The notes: a model not told the origin generated them from the letters alone. Shown: positions 29,424-40,081, counted from the first letter of the stretch. The stretch: DNA of 64,000 nucleotides from an uncultured Planctomycetota bacterium (GCA_903847315.1 CAINDG010000018.1:60042-124041); one strand, 5' to 3'. A program made the numbers and translations.

Positions 29424-30395
29424 TTATAATTTTTTATGAATTTCGATGAAATTTAGCGCCTTTTCCAGCAGTTTTTTTCGCAGTGCCGCCGGCGCGAGCA
29501 CCTGTACCTGGTCGCCATATCCCAATATCCACCACCCGATTTCTCCTAGTCCATCAACACGGAAGCTTAAAATCACAAACCCGTCTTTTTCCCATTGTGC
29601 CTGTTGTGTACTGTGCCACATAACCTCCGCGACGTTGCGGGCAACCAGTGGTGAAAACTTTAACTTAATATCATAGAGTTTGCCTTCAGGTATAAGACAC
29701 CACGCCCTGCCGAGATATTCCTGAACGTCAAAATTGTCCCCATCAGCAAAATATTTATCAAGCGTTTCAGCTTTCTGGATTCTCCCAACATTAAATGTCC
29801 TGACGGAGTTATGAAGGCTGGAATGACCGATAGCGTACCACGCCCGCTTTTTATATAACAGGTGATACGGATGCAGTGTCGTGTCTATATCGCTGTTTTC
29901 ATACAGGGATGAATATGAAATGTGCAGCATCAGTTTTTTTCTGATAGCCCGCTGTATAGTGTTATAGATGTCGTCGAGCAGTTTTATCGTTGCGTGCTGG
30001 TCGACAGCGACAGTTATTTTTGCCAGCGAACTTTGGCAATACTGGCGAATCTCAATAGGCAGATTATTTTCCAGTTTCAAACCTGCCAGCAGCGCCGAAT
30101 TTTTATAGGGCATCGGTAAATGATTTCGCATCTTGTGTACAAGCATTAAAAGACTTAACGCCTCGTGCAGATTAAGGTCGATAGGCGGCAGGAAAAATTT
30201 CGGGTCGATGCTATAACTGCCCGACTTGGCCTCGTATTTGTAAGGAACCCCGATACTCTGCAGCTCTTTTAAGTCTCTGAAAACAGTGCGCCTGCTGACA
30301 CTAAGGACTTTCTCAAGGTCGCCTGGCGAATACTTCCGCCCGGACTGCAGCGTGGTTAGGATATTTACTATTCTGCTGACTCTACTGTGCTTCAT
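29424..30395 (-). CDS. WYL-domain transcriptional regulator with N-terminal HTH
   Basis: A 323-residue regulator. The N-terminal winged helix (SRVSRIVNILTTLQSGRKYSPGDLEKVLSVSRRTVFRDLKEL, split here only as a description) is of the DeoR/HTH-11 type. The rest forms the WYL domain, a nucleic-acid or nucleotide sensor, with YSSLYENSD and HPYHLLYKKRAWYAIGHS, and a WCX C-terminal extension. The ATG at 30395 has GAGG at the correct distance. Upstream in-frame ATGs (30458, 30407) lack this. It is divergent from mltA; a role in stress or DNA-damage response is common for WYL proteins but not shown here. Confidence 0.85.
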   Translation of the reverse strand: MKHSRVSRIVNILTTLQSGRKYSPGDLEKVLSVSRRTVFRDLKELQSIGVPYKYEAKSGSYSIDPKFFLPPIDLNLHEALSLLMLVHKMRNHLPMPYKNSALLAGLKLENNLPIEIRQYCQSSLAKITVAVDQHATIKLLDDIYNTIQRAIRKKLMLHISYSSLYENSDIDTTLHPYHLLYKKRAWYAIGHSSLHNSVRTFNVGRIQKAETLDKYFADGDNFDVQEYLGRAWCLIPEGKLYDIKLKFSPLVARNVAEVMWHSTQQAQWEKDGFVILSFRVDGLGEIGWWILGYGDQVQVLAPAALRKKLLEKALNFIEIHKKL

Positions 30396-30492
30396 TATTT
30401 TCCTCATAAAAAATTGAAGCTGCGATTTATCCAGCTGTATTATACCAAAAAAAGCCATTTTTCAAAAACAATGAAAATTGTGGAATCTGCTT

Positions 30493-30520
30493 TTGCCTTT
30501 TACCGCCTTATAGGTATAAT
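30493..30520 (+). promoter_or_regulatory. Putative promoter of mltA
   Basis: TTGCCT (30493-30498) and a perfect TATAAT (30515-30520), 16 bases apart, lie about 46 bases before the mltA ATG. Confidence 0.45.
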
Positions 30521-30566
30521 TTCTCAATTCCCAATGGTTATATTTTAGAAAGGTTTAAGGCAAGTT

Positions 30567-31757
30567 ATGAAAAAAGCATTACTTATTCTCGAATTAGCGT
30601 TAATAGCCTTGTTTTCCGCAAGCTGCCAGAAGCCTCGAAGAATTGAGCCTGCCAAAGAGCAGCTTCAATACGATAAACCTCTGCCGCCGGGCCAGCTTGC
30701 TCTTCGCAAGATAACAAATCCTGCGGATATTCCAGATTTTACATTTGCCTGTTACGACCTGTCAAATCTCAGGGACGCGATAGCCAATAGTCTTAATTAC
30801 CTCAAAAAGCCGTCCAGCAAACAGTATTATCCTTATGGCGACATAACTCACGAACAGGCCGTTAATAGTCTAAAGGCGTTTGACGATTTATTAAAATCCA
30901 AAACGACTGCCGCCCAGCTAAACGAAGCGATACGTCAGAAATTTGATGTTTACATTTCTGTCGGCTGCGACGACCGAGGCACTGTCTTATTTACAGGTTA
31001 TTACACCCCGATATTTGACGGCTCTCTTACCAAAACCGAGCGATTCAAATATCCTCTTTACAAACAGCCTTCCGACCTCGTAAAAGGCCCGAAAGGCGAA
31101 ATACTCGGCAGAAAAGCCAATACGGGTGTTTCGCCGTACCCGGCAAGAGGCGAAATTGAAAGCTCGAATATGCTTGCCGGCACGGAGCTGATTTGGCTTG
31201 GCGACCCGTTTGAAGTTTATATTGCTCACGTTCAGGGCTCAGCCAAGATAAGGCTGCCCAACGGCAAACTTACAGGCGTAGGCTATACCGCCAGCAACGG
31301 CCAGGAATACAAAAGTCTTTCCAAGGCAATGGTCGAGCAGGGCAAGATTGACGGCAAGCAGATGAGTTTGTCTGCGATGATAGATTACTTTAAGAAAAAT
31401 CCGAATGATGTGTCGAATTACACCAAAATGAATCCTCGTTTTGTATTTTTCGAGATAGAAAAAGGCGAACCTCGCGGCAGTTTGAATGAGGAAGTAACGC
31501 CTTATAGAAGTATCGCGACGGACAAGACGATTTTCCCGCCGGCCTGCCTGGCGTTTATTTCAACGAAACTCCCATTTGAAAAAGGCGGCACAATTTCAGA
31601 CAGACCTTACACAGGTTTTACTCTTGACCAGGACACGGGCGGAGCAATCAGAGCCGCCGGCAGGTGTGACATATATATGGGTCAGGGCGACAAGGCCGGC
31701 ACCCTCGCAGGCCGAACTTATCAGGAAGGCCGATTGTATTATCTGTTCGTTAAGTAG
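30567..31757 (+). CDS. mltA: Membrane-bound lytic murein transglycosylase A
   Basis: A 396-residue lipoprotein that cleaves peptidoglycan glycan strands to 1,6-anhydromuropeptides. A signal peptide ends in a lipobox (FSASC, Cys20). The MltA barrel follows with FTGYYTPIFDGS, GTELIWLGDPFEVYIAHVQGSAKI and the catalytic-Asp region FTLDQDTGGAIRAAGRCDIYMGQG. All family motifs are in place. It shows the cell has a peptidoglycan wall. A strong terminator closes the transcript. Confidence 0.94.
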   Translation: MKKALLILELALIALFSASCQKPRRIEPAKEQLQYDKPLPPGQLALRKITNPADIPDFTFACYDLSNLRDAIANSLNYLKKPSSKQYYPYGDITHEQAVNSLKAFDDLLKSKTTAAQLNEAIRQKFDVYISVGCDDRGTVLFTGYYTPIFDGSLTKTERFKYPLYKQPSDLVKGPKGEILGRKANTGVSPYPARGEIESSNMLAGTELIWLGDPFEVYIAHVQGSAKIRLPNGKLTGVGYTASNGQEYKSLSKAMVEQGKIDGKQMSLSAMIDYFKKNPNDVSNYTKMNPRFVFFEIEKGEPRGSLNEEVTPYRSIATDKTIFPPACLAFISTKLPFEKGGTISDRPYTGFTLDQDTGGAIRAAGRCDIYMGQGDKAGTLAGRTYQEGRLYYLFVK

Positions 31758-31784
31758 AAATTAATCACAAATTTTAAAGCACTC

Positions 31785-31810
31785 AACCCCGGCCAAAAGC
31801 CGGGGTTTTT
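31785..31810 (+). terminator. Intrinsic terminator of mltA
   Basis: AACCCCGGC / GCCGGGGTT, a nine-base-pair stem with a short loop, is followed by a T-run, 28 bases after the mltA stop. Confidence 0.9.
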
Positions 31811-31889
31811 GTTTATCGAACATCAATAGTGGAAAATTTTGGTTTTTTTTGTCCTTGAATTTTGCAACACTTTTATTTATTAAGGACTT

Positions 31890-33032
31890 ATGCAAGATTC
31901 CGACCGGACTTACCGTATTTTTTTAAGCGCCGCTGAGCCAAGCGGAGACAGACTTTGCGCTAAACTCATAACCGCCCTGAAGAAAACAAGCCGAAACTTC
32001 GAATTTGCCGGCTTTGGCGGCCCTAATATGGCCCAGGCAGGCTGTTCGATAATAATAGACACAACTCAAAGAGCAGCAATGACTTACAACGCTTTTGGCC
32101 AGGTCATTTTCTTTTTCAAAGCGATAAAAAAAGTCCAGAAACACTTTGCCGCGACCAAGCCCGACCTTGTAGTGGTTTGCGATTCGCCGAGTTTCAATTT
32201 TCACATCGCAAAAGCCGCTAAAAACGCCGGCACAAAAACCCTTTTTTACGTTGCCCCGCAGTTGTGGGCCTGGGCGCCATGGCGAATTAAGAAGCTCAAA
32301 AAACTTTGTACAGCGGGGTTGGCGGCAATTCTGCCATTCGAGCCGGACTGGTTCAGTCAAAGAGGCCTTGAATGTCAATTTGTCGGCAGCCCGATGCTTG
32401 AAGAGATTAGTCCCAGGCAGATAACGCCAAAGGACTACAGTCATTTTTCCGTTTCGCGAGCCCATATAGCGCTGATGCCCGGTTCGAGAGAAGCAGAAAT
32501 AAAAACACTGTGGCCTGCTATGCAGCAGATAGCAAGAAGACTGAAGGCTCGCCGGCCTGCGATAAAATTTACCGCAGTCGCCGCTGACAATGCGATACTG
32601 GAACTGCTGAAGCAAACTGAACTTAAAAGACTGCAATTGGATTTTGCCGTTGATGCGGTTTACGAAACGGCCAAGTCTGTGGATTTTTCCCTCGTCGCCA
32701 GCGGCAGCGCTACTCTGCAAGTCGCGGCAGCGGCTTGTCCAATGGCGATAATGTATCAGTCCAATAAATATCTGTGGCATCTTGTCGGCAAAAGACTGGT
32801 AAAAACAAAATACCTTTCGCTGGTTAATATCCTTTCGCAGAGGGAACTTGTTCCGGAGTTTATGCCATACTTTTCATCGGTAGCGCCTATTGTGGCGGCC
32901 AGCGAGAACCTTTTAAACAGTGCCGAGAAACTGACCAGCCTCAGCAAAGAACTTGCCGAACTTGCAAAACCTTTGGCCGCCGGCAGCGCATCACAAAACG
33001 TCGCAAAGATGATTTTGGAGCAGTTTAAATAG
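31890..33032 (+). CDS. lpxB: Lipid-A-disaccharide synthase
   Basis: GT-B glycosyltransferase (380 residues) that joins UDP-2,3-diacylglucosamine and lipid X to form the lipid A disaccharide. Seen are SAAEPSGDRLCAKL at the N-terminus, the family hallmark YVAPQLWAWAPWR, LPFEPDWF, LMPGSREAEIKTLWP and the C-terminal VASGSATLQVAAAACPM with YQSNKYLW. This implies lipid A synthesis and an outer membrane with LPS. AAGGACTT lies before the ATG. No other lpx gene is nearby. Confidence 0.95.
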   Translation: MQDSDRTYRIFLSAAEPSGDRLCAKLITALKKTSRNFEFAGFGGPNMAQAGCSIIIDTTQRAAMTYNAFGQVIFFFKAIKKVQKHFAATKPDLVVVCDSPSFNFHIAKAAKNAGTKTLFYVAPQLWAWAPWRIKKLKKLCTAGLAAILPFEPDWFSQRGLECQFVGSPMLEEISPRQITPKDYSHFSVSRAHIALMPGSREAEIKTLWPAMQQIARRLKARRPAIKFTAVAADNAILELLKQTELKRLQLDFAVDAVYETAKSVDFSLVASGSATLQVAAAACPMAIMYQSNKYLWHLVGKRLVKTKYLSLVNILSQRELVPEFMPYFSSVAPIVAASENLLNSAEKLTSLSKELAELAKPLAAGSASQNVAKMILEQFK

Positions 33033-33051
33033 CCGGCGAGACAAGAAATTC

Positions 33052-33759
33052 CTATTTGATTTTCATCAACTCTTTGAAATAGCTCGGCAATTTTGTTTCA
33101 AAAGTCACTTGCCGGCCGGTTGCGGGATGTTTGAAAGAAATAGATTTGGAATGAAGCGCCAGTCGCTTGTAATCATCGTTGGCCTTTCCGTATTTTCTGT
33201 CGCCTACAATGGGATGCCCCTTATCAGCCAAATGGACACGTATCTGGTTTTTCCTGCCGGTCAGAAGGTCGATTTCCAGCAGACTGAAATGCTCAGTTTC
33301 TTTAAGTACCTTGTAAGCGGTTTTTGACAGTTTACCTTTCGCGGCATCAGTTGTGGAATAGACGACAAACGCCTTGTTCTCAGCCAGGTATGAAGTAATA
33401 ACGCCCTCTTTTTGCGCCAGTTGGCCGTGAACTGCCGCGATGTATTTCTTTTTCGTCTCGTTCCAATGGGATTGCAAAAGCAATTTGATTTTTTCGCTTT
33501 TTGCGAAAATCAGCACGCCGCTCGTCCACTGGTCCAATCTATGAACGGTGAAAATCCGATTTCGCGATTTGAAGCAGCCTTTTCGCACATAGTCGGTTAA
33601 AATATAATGAGCCGTTCTGGTCTTGTCGGTCTCTGTCCTGACGGTCAACAGCCCTGCCGGCTTGTCAATGACGAGGATATCGGAATCTTCATAGAGTATT
33701 TCCAACCCCTTTGGCAGATGTCTATTGGCAGAATGTTTTTTATTGGGCATATTGAGCAT
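33052..33759 (-). CDS. RluA-family RNA pseudouridine synthase
   Basis: A 235-residue pseudouridine synthase of the RluA/RsuA-like group. The catalytic Asp lies in HRLDQWTSGVLIFAKS, followed by LTGRKNQIRVHLADKGHPIVGDRKYG and the RLALHSKSISFKHPATG block. No S4 RNA-binding domain is present. The modified RNA and site are not known from sequence. Two possible starts lie three codons apart (33759 and 33750). Confidence 0.9.
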   Translation of the reverse strand: MLNMPNKKHSANRHLPKGLEILYEDSDILVIDKPAGLLTVRTETDKTRTAHYILTDYVRKGCFKSRNRIFTVHRLDQWTSGVLIFAKSEKIKLLLQSHWNETKKKYIAAVHGQLAQKEGVITSYLAENKAFVVYSTTDAAKGKLSKTAYKVLKETEHFSLLEIDLLTGRKNQIRVHLADKGHPIVGDRKYGKANDDYKRLALHSKSISFKHPATGRQVTFETKLPSYFKELMKIK

Positions 33760-33942
33760 TTTTCTGTCTTGTGCAGGTTATAGCGGATTGCTATATCGCT
33801 ATCAAATTAAAAAACACACATATTACGATATTGCACATCTTTTTTGAAACGGGGCTATTTGATACTGGAACAACAAGACTTTTTCTGGTATAAATACCGC
33901 CTCTGTTTGTGATAAGTTTGTTCGTTAAACCGGGAAAACGGC

Positions 33943-34719
33943 ATGTTTGTGATAATAAGCGATATACATTCGAATATTGAAGCATTGACAGTGGTACTTG
34001 CTGATATTGAAAATCGAGGCATAAAAACGATTTACTGCCTCGGCGACATAATCGGCTACGGTCCCAACCCCAAGGAATGTCTGGATCTGGTTATCGAAAA
34101 AACTCAGGCCTGTGTTATCGGCAATCACGACTACGCTATTTTGTATGAGCCGACGAATTTCAACGTCGGTGCTGAACGGGCAAGCTTCTGGACAAGAAAC
34201 CAGCTTGAAATCGAGCAAGGCATTAAAGAAAGACATAATCGCTGGACCTACCTGGGCACTCAGCAGATGAGATGGACTCTTTCTATAAATCTCGACGGAG
34301 TAAATGCAATGCTCGATTTTGTTCACGCCTCGCCGAGAAGGCCTATTAACGAATATCTTTTCCCCGACGATGTTTATACGACGCCTGCGAAAATAGCCAG
34401 CCAGTTCGACCGCGTTAAACACATCTGCTTCATCGGACATACCCATCTGCCGGGTGTCTTTCTTAACGACCCGGATTTTTATACGCCGGAAGAGCTCGAT
34501 CATGTTTACCCCATAACGTCTGAAGAGAGGGCAATCATAAATGTCGGCTCCGTCGGCCAGCCGCGGGACAAAGACCCCAGGGCCGGATATGTTTATATCG
34601 AGGACAACAACGTTCATTTCGTCCGTTGCGAGTACGATTACAAGACCACCGCTAAAAAAATCTACGATATTCCGGAACTCGACAACTTCGAGGCCGACAG
34701 GCTAAGCGAGGGACGATAA
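33943..34719 (+). CDS. Calcineurin-like metallophosphoesterase
   Basis: A 258-residue phosphoesterase with a complete di-metal site: SDIHSN, LGDIIGYGP, GNHD and GHTH, plus HASPRRP. It resembles the YfcE/DUF-type group of diadenosine-polyphosphatase and nuclease-like enzymes; the substrate is not clear. Five bases separate it from yidC, so they are probably co-transcribed. No signal peptide is visible, so it is cytoplasmic. Confidence 0.9.
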   Translation: MFVIISDIHSNIEALTVVLADIENRGIKTIYCLGDIIGYGPNPKECLDLVIEKTQACVIGNHDYAILYEPTNFNVGAERASFWTRNQLEIEQGIKERHNRWTYLGTQQMRWTLSINLDGVNAMLDFVHASPRRPINEYLFPDDVYTTPAKIASQFDRVKHICFIGHTHLPGVFLNDPDFYTPEELDHVYPITSEERAIINVGSVGQPRDKDPRAGYVYIEDNNVHFVRCEYDYKTTAKKIYDIPELDNFEADRLSEGR

Positions 34720-34724
34720 AAATA

Positions 34725-36674
34725 ATGAGCGCAAAAAGAATTTTTATACCGTTTATTTGTGTCTATCTGATTATATGCACTGTTTTGGTATTTAACTCTG
34801 GCATTTTTTCGCAGCAGCCAAACACTGGCGGGAAAATTTTCAGTCTTGCCGCCGAAGCTAATCAGTCCGCGCAAAAAAACCTGCCCCAAATCACTTCTCT
34901 GCCCGACAAGCCGGTCGACACTTCTCAGATTACCGCTGTAAGCGCGGAGGAAAAAACATTTACGCTCGGTTCCGTCTCGAAAAAAGATAATCCTTACAAT
35001 CTCGAACTTTCGCTTACGACAAAAGGCGCTGCCGTGATTTCGGCCAGACTTCGCGACTACGACAACAGAGACCGTAAAAATCCGCAGCCGTTTAAGATAT
35101 TATCTTCTGTCGCCAACACAAATACTCTTGCAAGCACAAAGCTGCTGCTGCCGGAGACAGGCAAAGCGTTTCCGCTCGAGAGGCTCAACTGGCAAAGTTC
35201 CGGCGTAAATAAAAACGCCAAGGGCTCGGAAGCAATAAGTTTTTACGCGATTATTCTGAAAGACGGCGGCGAATATGTCAAACTAACGAAAACCTATACG
35301 CTTCGGCCGGAAGATTATCTGTTGGACTGTAGCGTTACCCTTGTCAATTTAAGCGGAGCCGAAATTAAAACTGCACTCAATATGTTCGGCCCTGTCGGAA
35401 TAACTAAAGAAGACCAGAGAATTGATACAAGGACGGCAACGACGGGTTTCCTTAACCCCCAAGACAATGTTGAAGCAACGAAGATAAATATTAAAAAAAT
35501 AGAGAAAGATTTCGGCGGCAAAGCGCCGCTGTTTCATAAGAACGCCGAATACAAGTTCCTCTGGACTTCCATATCGGACAAGTATTTTTCCGTTATTATT
35601 CGACCCGTGCCGATGGGCCCAAACAGTCTTTACAGCGACTGGATAGATGCAAAATACGCGATATATCTCGACCCCGATACCGCTGTGGAAGGCGATGAGA
35701 ACATCGGTATTCAGCTCCAGACTCAAACCGCATCAATTACACCGCAGCAGAAGCTTACGTATGATTTTCAGGTCTATATCGGCCCGAAAGACAGACATCT
35801 GTTTGATAATACGCCGCTTTATCAAAAACTGGGCTTTAGAGAGACTATCGATTTCCAGGCCTGCTTCGGCGATACTTTCAAGCCTTTGAGCTTTTTTATT
35901 CTTACCGCGATGGACTGGATTTATAAATTTATCCCCAACTATGGAGTTGTTATCATAATCGTTGTCTTTGTGGTTCGAGTACTGCTGCATCCAATCACAA
36001 AGAGAAGCCAGGTCTCGATGATGAAGATGACCAAGCTAGGGCCGAAGTCCGAGGAGATAAAACAAAAATACGCCGACAACAAGGCGGAGATGAACAAACA
36101 AATGATGGCTCTTTATAAAGAGCATGGAGCCTCGCCTATACTGGGCTGTCTGCCGATGTTTCTTCAGATGCCCATCTGGATAGCGCTGTACAGCGCAATT
36201 TATGCCGGCATCGAATTTAGAGGAGCGGCATTTTTGCCGTTCTGGATAACCGACCTTTCGAGCGTTGACGCACTGTTTTATTTTCCAGCCGGTATCGAAA
36301 AAATTCCGTTTGTTGGCTCGTTTCTCGGCACGAGTTTCAATCCGCTGCCGATACTGCTGGCTGTAGCAATGTTCGCGCAGCAGAAACTTACGCCGACATC
36401 TGCCCCATCGACAAATCCGCAGGCGGCTCAGCAGCAGAAAATGATGCTGTGGATGATGCCCATAATGATGCTGATGTTCCTCTATAGGATGCCGTCAGGC
36501 CTAAACCTTTATATTATGGCCAGCACAACCGCCGGCGTTGTTGAGCAGTATGTAATCAGAAAACACATTCGGGAAAAAGAAGCGGCCGAAGAATCTTCCT
36601 TTGTGCCGACAACAAGTAAACTTGGCGGAAAATTAAAAAAGAAAAAACCAAAACCGCCGTATAAATTTTCCTGA
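34725..36674 (+). CDS. yidC: Membrane protein insertase YidC
   Basis: A 649-residue insertase for inner-membrane proteins, of the long Gram-negative type. An N-terminal helix (about 5-25) anchors a large periplasmic domain (about 85-385). The C-terminal Oxa1 core has five membrane segments with the hydrophilic-groove helix (YGVVIIIVVFVVRVLLHPITKRSQ), then KEHGASPILGCLPMFLQMPIWIALY and MMLWMMPIMMLMFLY. A basic tail ends in KKKKPKPPYK. mnmE follows 22 bases later, but rnpA and rpmH, usual neighbours, are absent. Confidence 0.95.
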   Translation: MSAKRIFIPFICVYLIICTVLVFNSGIFSQQPNTGGKIFSLAAEANQSAQKNLPQITSLPDKPVDTSQITAVSAEEKTFTLGSVSKKDNPYNLELSLTTKGAAVISARLRDYDNRDRKNPQPFKILSSVANTNTLASTKLLLPETGKAFPLERLNWQSSGVNKNAKGSEAISFYAIILKDGGEYVKLTKTYTLRPEDYLLDCSVTLVNLSGAEIKTALNMFGPVGITKEDQRIDTRTATTGFLNPQDNVEATKINIKKIEKDFGGKAPLFHKNAEYKFLWTSISDKYFSVIIRPVPMGPNSLYSDWIDAKYAIYLDPDTAVEGDENIGIQLQTQTASITPQQKLTYDFQVYIGPKDRHLFDNTPLYQKLGFRETIDFQACFGDTFKPLSFFILTAMDWIYKFIPNYGVVIIIVVFVVRVLLHPITKRSQVSMMKMTKLGPKSEEIKQKYADNKAEMNKQMMALYKEHGASPILGCLPMFLQMPIWIALYSAIYAGIEFRGAAFLPFWITDLSSVDALFYFPAGIEKIPFVGSFLGTSFNPLPILLAVAMFAQQKLTPTSAPSTNPQAAQQQKMMLWMMPIMMLMFLYRMPSGLNLYIMASTTAGVVEQYVIRKHIREKEAAEESSFVPTTSKLGGKLKKKKPKPPYKFS

Positions 36675-36696
36675 GAAATATAACTGTAACGCGACT

Positions 36697-38079
36697 ATGT
36701 ATAATATGAATGACACAATAGTTGCAGTAGCCAGCGGACCGGGGCCATCAGCAAAGAAAATCATACGCATCAGCGGCGACAAAACCTTCGGTCTCCTGAA
36801 AAATCTTACCGAAGATAATAACATTTCCAAGCAGAGAAGAATCATTCAAACACCGATAAAAATTACGGAAGATTTTACTGTTGCTGACGGGCTTTATGTT
36901 TTTCCTTCTCCAAATTCATACACAGGCGAGGACCTTGCCGAAATCCATATTTTCGGATGTGATGAAATTGTCGAAATTATTTTTTCTAAACTTTTAAGTA
37001 TGGACTGCCGAAATGCCGAGCCCGGCGAATTTACATACAGAGCGTATGTTAACGGCAAAATGGATTTATCGAAAGCTGAAGCAGTTGCGCAATTAATACA
37101 AAGCTCAAATCAATATCAGTTAGCCGCCGCTCAGCGGCTTTTTGGCGGCTCAATCGAGCAAAAGGTCAGCCAAATCAGGCAGGAGATACTCGACCTGTTG
37201 AGTCTAATTGAGGCAGGTCTTGATTTTGGTGCCGAAGACATAGAGTTAATCACCGCGAAAAAGGCAATCGAAACAACAGAAAAAATTCACAGCGGCCTTG
37301 ATGAGCTTCTTTCAGGCTCAATAATTTATGAGCAAATTACTCAGGCGCCATCGGTAGTAATTGCCGGTGTCGCTAATGCGGGCAAAAGCAGTCTTGTCAA
37401 TGCACTTGTCGGCGCAAAAAGGAGTATTACCTCCGACCAGAGCGGCACAACCCGTGATGTGCTTGAGCATTGGCTGAAATTGGACAATTGTGATTGTGTC
37501 CTGTTCGATTGCGCAGGCCTCGTTAGCGAGCCTGTTGATATTATTCAATCGCTTGCCAACGCTGCTGCACTAAAAGCGATTAACGATGCCGCAGCGGTAA
37601 TCTTTTGTGCGGATATTACGAAACAGGACTATTCGGCGGACACCGAAGCATTGAAGCGTCTTTCAAAAAAACCCGCGATTTGCGCAGCGGCGAAATGCGA
37701 TTTATTAAGTAATGAAGAATCCGTAAAAAAACTTGCGAAATTAAAAGATCTTTTTGGTTATGTTTTTTGGGTGACAAGTGCTAAAAAACTTTCAGGCCTT
37801 GAAAAACTCAAAGAACTTATCCAACAAAACATTATCATTCAGACTTCAGACACATCGGAAGCCGCCGAAAAGACGGCGCTTACAGAAAGATACAGACAAA
37901 CTGTAATTGAAGCGGCTAAAAACATCGAACAGGTTCGCGTCGAATTGGAAAAAGGCAGCGAGGAAATCGCCGCTATGTTTTTGCGTTCTGCTTCGCAGAA
38001 TTTGTCAGGTTTTGAAGCGGAACATATTGACGAAGCAATTCTCGAAACAATCTTTTCCCGATTCTGTATCGGCAAATAA
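36697..38079 (+). CDS. mnmE: tRNA modification GTPase MnmE (TrmE)
   Basis: A 460-residue GTPase that, with MnmG, adds the carboxymethylaminomethyl group at U34 of tRNAs. The N-terminal folate-binding domain (DTIVAVASGPGPSAKKIIRISG, NSYTGEDLAEIHIFG) is followed by an inserted G domain with GVANAGKSSLVNAL and DQSGTTRDV. The C-terminus ends in the canonical F-C-I-G-K with its conserved Cys. The G3 region reads DCAGL in place of DTAGI/L. An alternative ATG lies at 36706. mnmG is not nearby. Confidence 0.95.
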   Translation: MYNMNDTIVAVASGPGPSAKKIIRISGDKTFGLLKNLTEDNNISKQRRIIQTPIKITEDFTVADGLYVFPSPNSYTGEDLAEIHIFGCDEIVEIIFSKLLSMDCRNAEPGEFTYRAYVNGKMDLSKAEAVAQLIQSSNQYQLAAAQRLFGGSIEQKVSQIRQEILDLLSLIEAGLDFGAEDIELITAKKAIETTEKIHSGLDELLSGSIIYEQITQAPSVVIAGVANAGKSSLVNALVGAKRSITSDQSGTTRDVLEHWLKLDNCDCVLFDCAGLVSEPVDIIQSLANAAALKAINDAAAVIFCADITKQDYSADTEALKRLSKKPAICAAAKCDLLSNEESVKKLAKLKDLFGYVFWVTSAKKLSGLEKLKELIQQNIIIQTSDTSEAAEKTALTERYRQTVIEAAKNIEQVRVELEKGSEEIAAMFLRSASQNLSGFEAEHIDEAILETIFSRFCIGK

Positions 38080-38110
38080 AAACGGCTCCTGTTTTATCAG
38101 GAGCCGTTTA
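38080..38110. terminator. Bidirectional terminator between mnmE and dnaK
   Basis: AAACGGCTCCTG pairs with CAGGAGCCGTTT around a six-base loop. A-rich and T-rich flanks on the two sides suit both the rightward mnmE and leftward dnaK transcripts. Confidence 0.85.
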
Positions 38111-38137
38111 TGGAAACACATCTGAAAATCGATGATT

Positions 38138-40081
38138 TTATTTGTCTTTTGCTTCAAACTCAGCATCGATTACATCATCGCCGCCGCCTTTGCGATGGAC
38201 TTCGCCTTCGCCGCCTTGTGGCGGCTCTGTTGGTTGCTGACCGGCTGGACCACCGCCCTGGGCGGCCTGTTTTTTCGCCGCTTCTTCGTACAAAATCTTG
38301 CCAAGCTCCTGAGCGGTACTGCTGAGATTTTCCATTGCGTTCTTTATGGCCTGGCCATCTTCACCCTTGGCAGCCTCTTTAAGATTATTAACCGCAGCCT
38401 CTATTTTGCCGCGGGTATCGGCTGAAACCTTAGCGCCGTGCTCCTTAAGCGTCTTTTCGGTCGAGTAAACAAGCTGGTCAGCCTGATTCTTCAGGTCAAC
38501 TACTTCCCTGCGTTTTTTATCTTCTGCCGCGTGAGATTCGGCGTCTCTTTGCATCTTTTTGACATCCTCATCGCTCAGGCCGGAGCTGGATTTAATCTGA
38601 ATCGATTGCTGTTTGCTGGTGCCGAGGTCTTTTGCCGAGACGTTCAATATGCCGTTGGCGTCAATATCAAAGGCGACCTCAATTTGCGGAATGCCGCGAG
38701 GAGAAGGCGGAATATCGGAAAGCTGAAATCTGCCCAGCGTCCTGTTGTCCCTCGCGAATTCGCGCTCGCCCTGCAGGACGTGAATATCCACGGTTGTCTG
38801 ACTATCCGCAGCGGTCGAGAAAACTTCTTTTTTACTGGTCGGTATTGTTGTGTTGCGGTCAATCAGTTTTGTCATAACACCGCCGAGTGTTTCAACGCCT
38901 AAAGACAACGGTGTAACGTCCAGCAGTAAAATATCTTTTACGCCCGCGTCGCCGGCAAGCACCGCACCCTGAACGGCTGCGCCGATTGCCACGACCTCAT
39001 CGGGATTAAGACTTTTGTTCGGTTCTTTCTTAAATAAATCCTTTACTATCTGCTGAACTTTCGGAATTCTTGTCGAACCGCCGACAAGCAAAACTTCCGC
39101 TATTTCAGAGGGATTCAATTTTGCGTCGCTCATCGCCCGAACACAAGGATTCTTGAGTCTTTCAAATACCGGCTCTGCCATCGCTTCAAATTTACTGCGG
39201 GTGATAGTTAGCTGAAGATGTTTTGGCCCCGAAGCGTCGGCTGTGATGAACGGCAGATTTACCGTCGCTTCAACCTGACTGGACAATTCGCATTTAGCCT
39301 TTTCGGCAGCTTCTTTGAGCCGCTGATGTGCCATCGGGTCTTTGCGAAGGTCGATACCTTCGGTTTTTTTGAACTCATCAGCGAGATAATTTATTAATAT
39401 TTCGTCGATATCGTCGCCACCGAGGTGGGTGTCGCCGTTTGTGCTTAGCACTTCAAAGACGTTATCGCCGATATCAAGAACTGAAATATCGAATGTACCG
39501 CCTCCGAAATCGAAGACGGCCACTTTTTCATTTCTTTTCTTTTCGAGACCATAGGCAAGAGCCGCAGCGGTTGGCTCATTGATAATCCGTTCAACTTTTA
39601 GCCCCGCTATTATGCCGGCATCCTTGGTCGCCTGACGCTGAGCGTCGTTGAAATAAGCCGGAACGGTGATAACCGCCCTTTCCACTTTCTCGCCCAGATA
39701 ATCTTCAGCTGTTTTTTTCAAATCCTGAAGAATCATTGCCGAGATTTCCGGTGGAGTATACTCTTTGCCTCTTACGTCTACCTTGACAAGATCGTTTGAG
39801 CCGCCGATGACCTTATATGGAACCATTTTTTCCTCGGTAGCGACTTCGCTATGCCGTCTGCCCATAAACCGCTTGATGGAGAAAACAGTGTTTTCCGGGT
39901 TAGTTACCTGCTGATGCTTGGCAATCTGGCCGACAAGACGCTCGCCTTTGTCTGTAAAGCCCACAACTGACGGAGTGAGTCTGCCGCCGGATGAATTAAC
40001 AAGCACCTTCGGCGCCGTGCCTTCCATTACAGAAACAACTGAATTTGTCGTTCCCAGGTCTATTCCAATAATTTTTGCCAT
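38138..40081 (-). CDS. dnaK: Chaperone protein DnaK (Hsp70)
   Basis: The 647-residue Hsp70 chaperone. The ATPase domain has [11 protein letters not shown], the [17 protein letters not shown] block with [11 protein letters not shown], and [13 protein letters not shown]. The substrate domain starts at [17 protein letters not shown], and the tail is Gly-rich and ends in [12 protein letters not shown], as in Gram-negative DnaK. AAAGGAG precedes the ATG. grpE and dnaJ are not adjacent. Upstream there is no CIRCE element, but there is a site matching the sigma-54 consensus. Confidence 0.97.
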   Translation of the reverse strand: MAKIIGIDLGTTNSVVSVMEGTAPKVLVNSSGGRLTPSVVGFTDKGERLVGQIAKHQQVTNPENTVFSIKRFMGRRHSEVATEEKMVPYKVIGGSNDLVKVDVRGKEYTPPEISAMILQDLKKTAEDYLGEKVERAVITVPAYFNDAQRQATKDAGIIAGLKVERIINEPTAAALAYGLEKKRNEKVAVFDFGGGTFDISVLDIGDNVFEVLSTNGDTHLGGDDIDEILINYLADEFKKTEGIDLRKDPMAHQRLKEAAEKAKCELSSQVEATVNLPFITADASGPKHLQLTITRSKFEAMAEPVFERLKNPCVRAMSDAKLNPSEIAEVLLVGGSTRIPKVQQIVKDLFKKEPNKSLNPDEVVAIGAAVQGAVLAGDAGVKDILLLDVTPLSLGVETLGGVMTKLIDRNTTIPTSKKEVFSTAADSQTTVDIHVLQGEREFARDNRTLGRFQLSDIPPSPRGIPQIEVAFDIDANGILNVSAKDLGTSKQQSIQIKSSSGLSDEDVKKMQRDAESHAAEDKKRREVVDLKNQADQLVYSTEKTLKEHGAKVSADTRGKIEAAVNNLKEAAKGEDGQAIKNAMENLSSTAQELGKILYEEAAKKQAAQGGGPAGQQPTEPPQGGEGEVHRKGGGDDVIDAEFEAKDK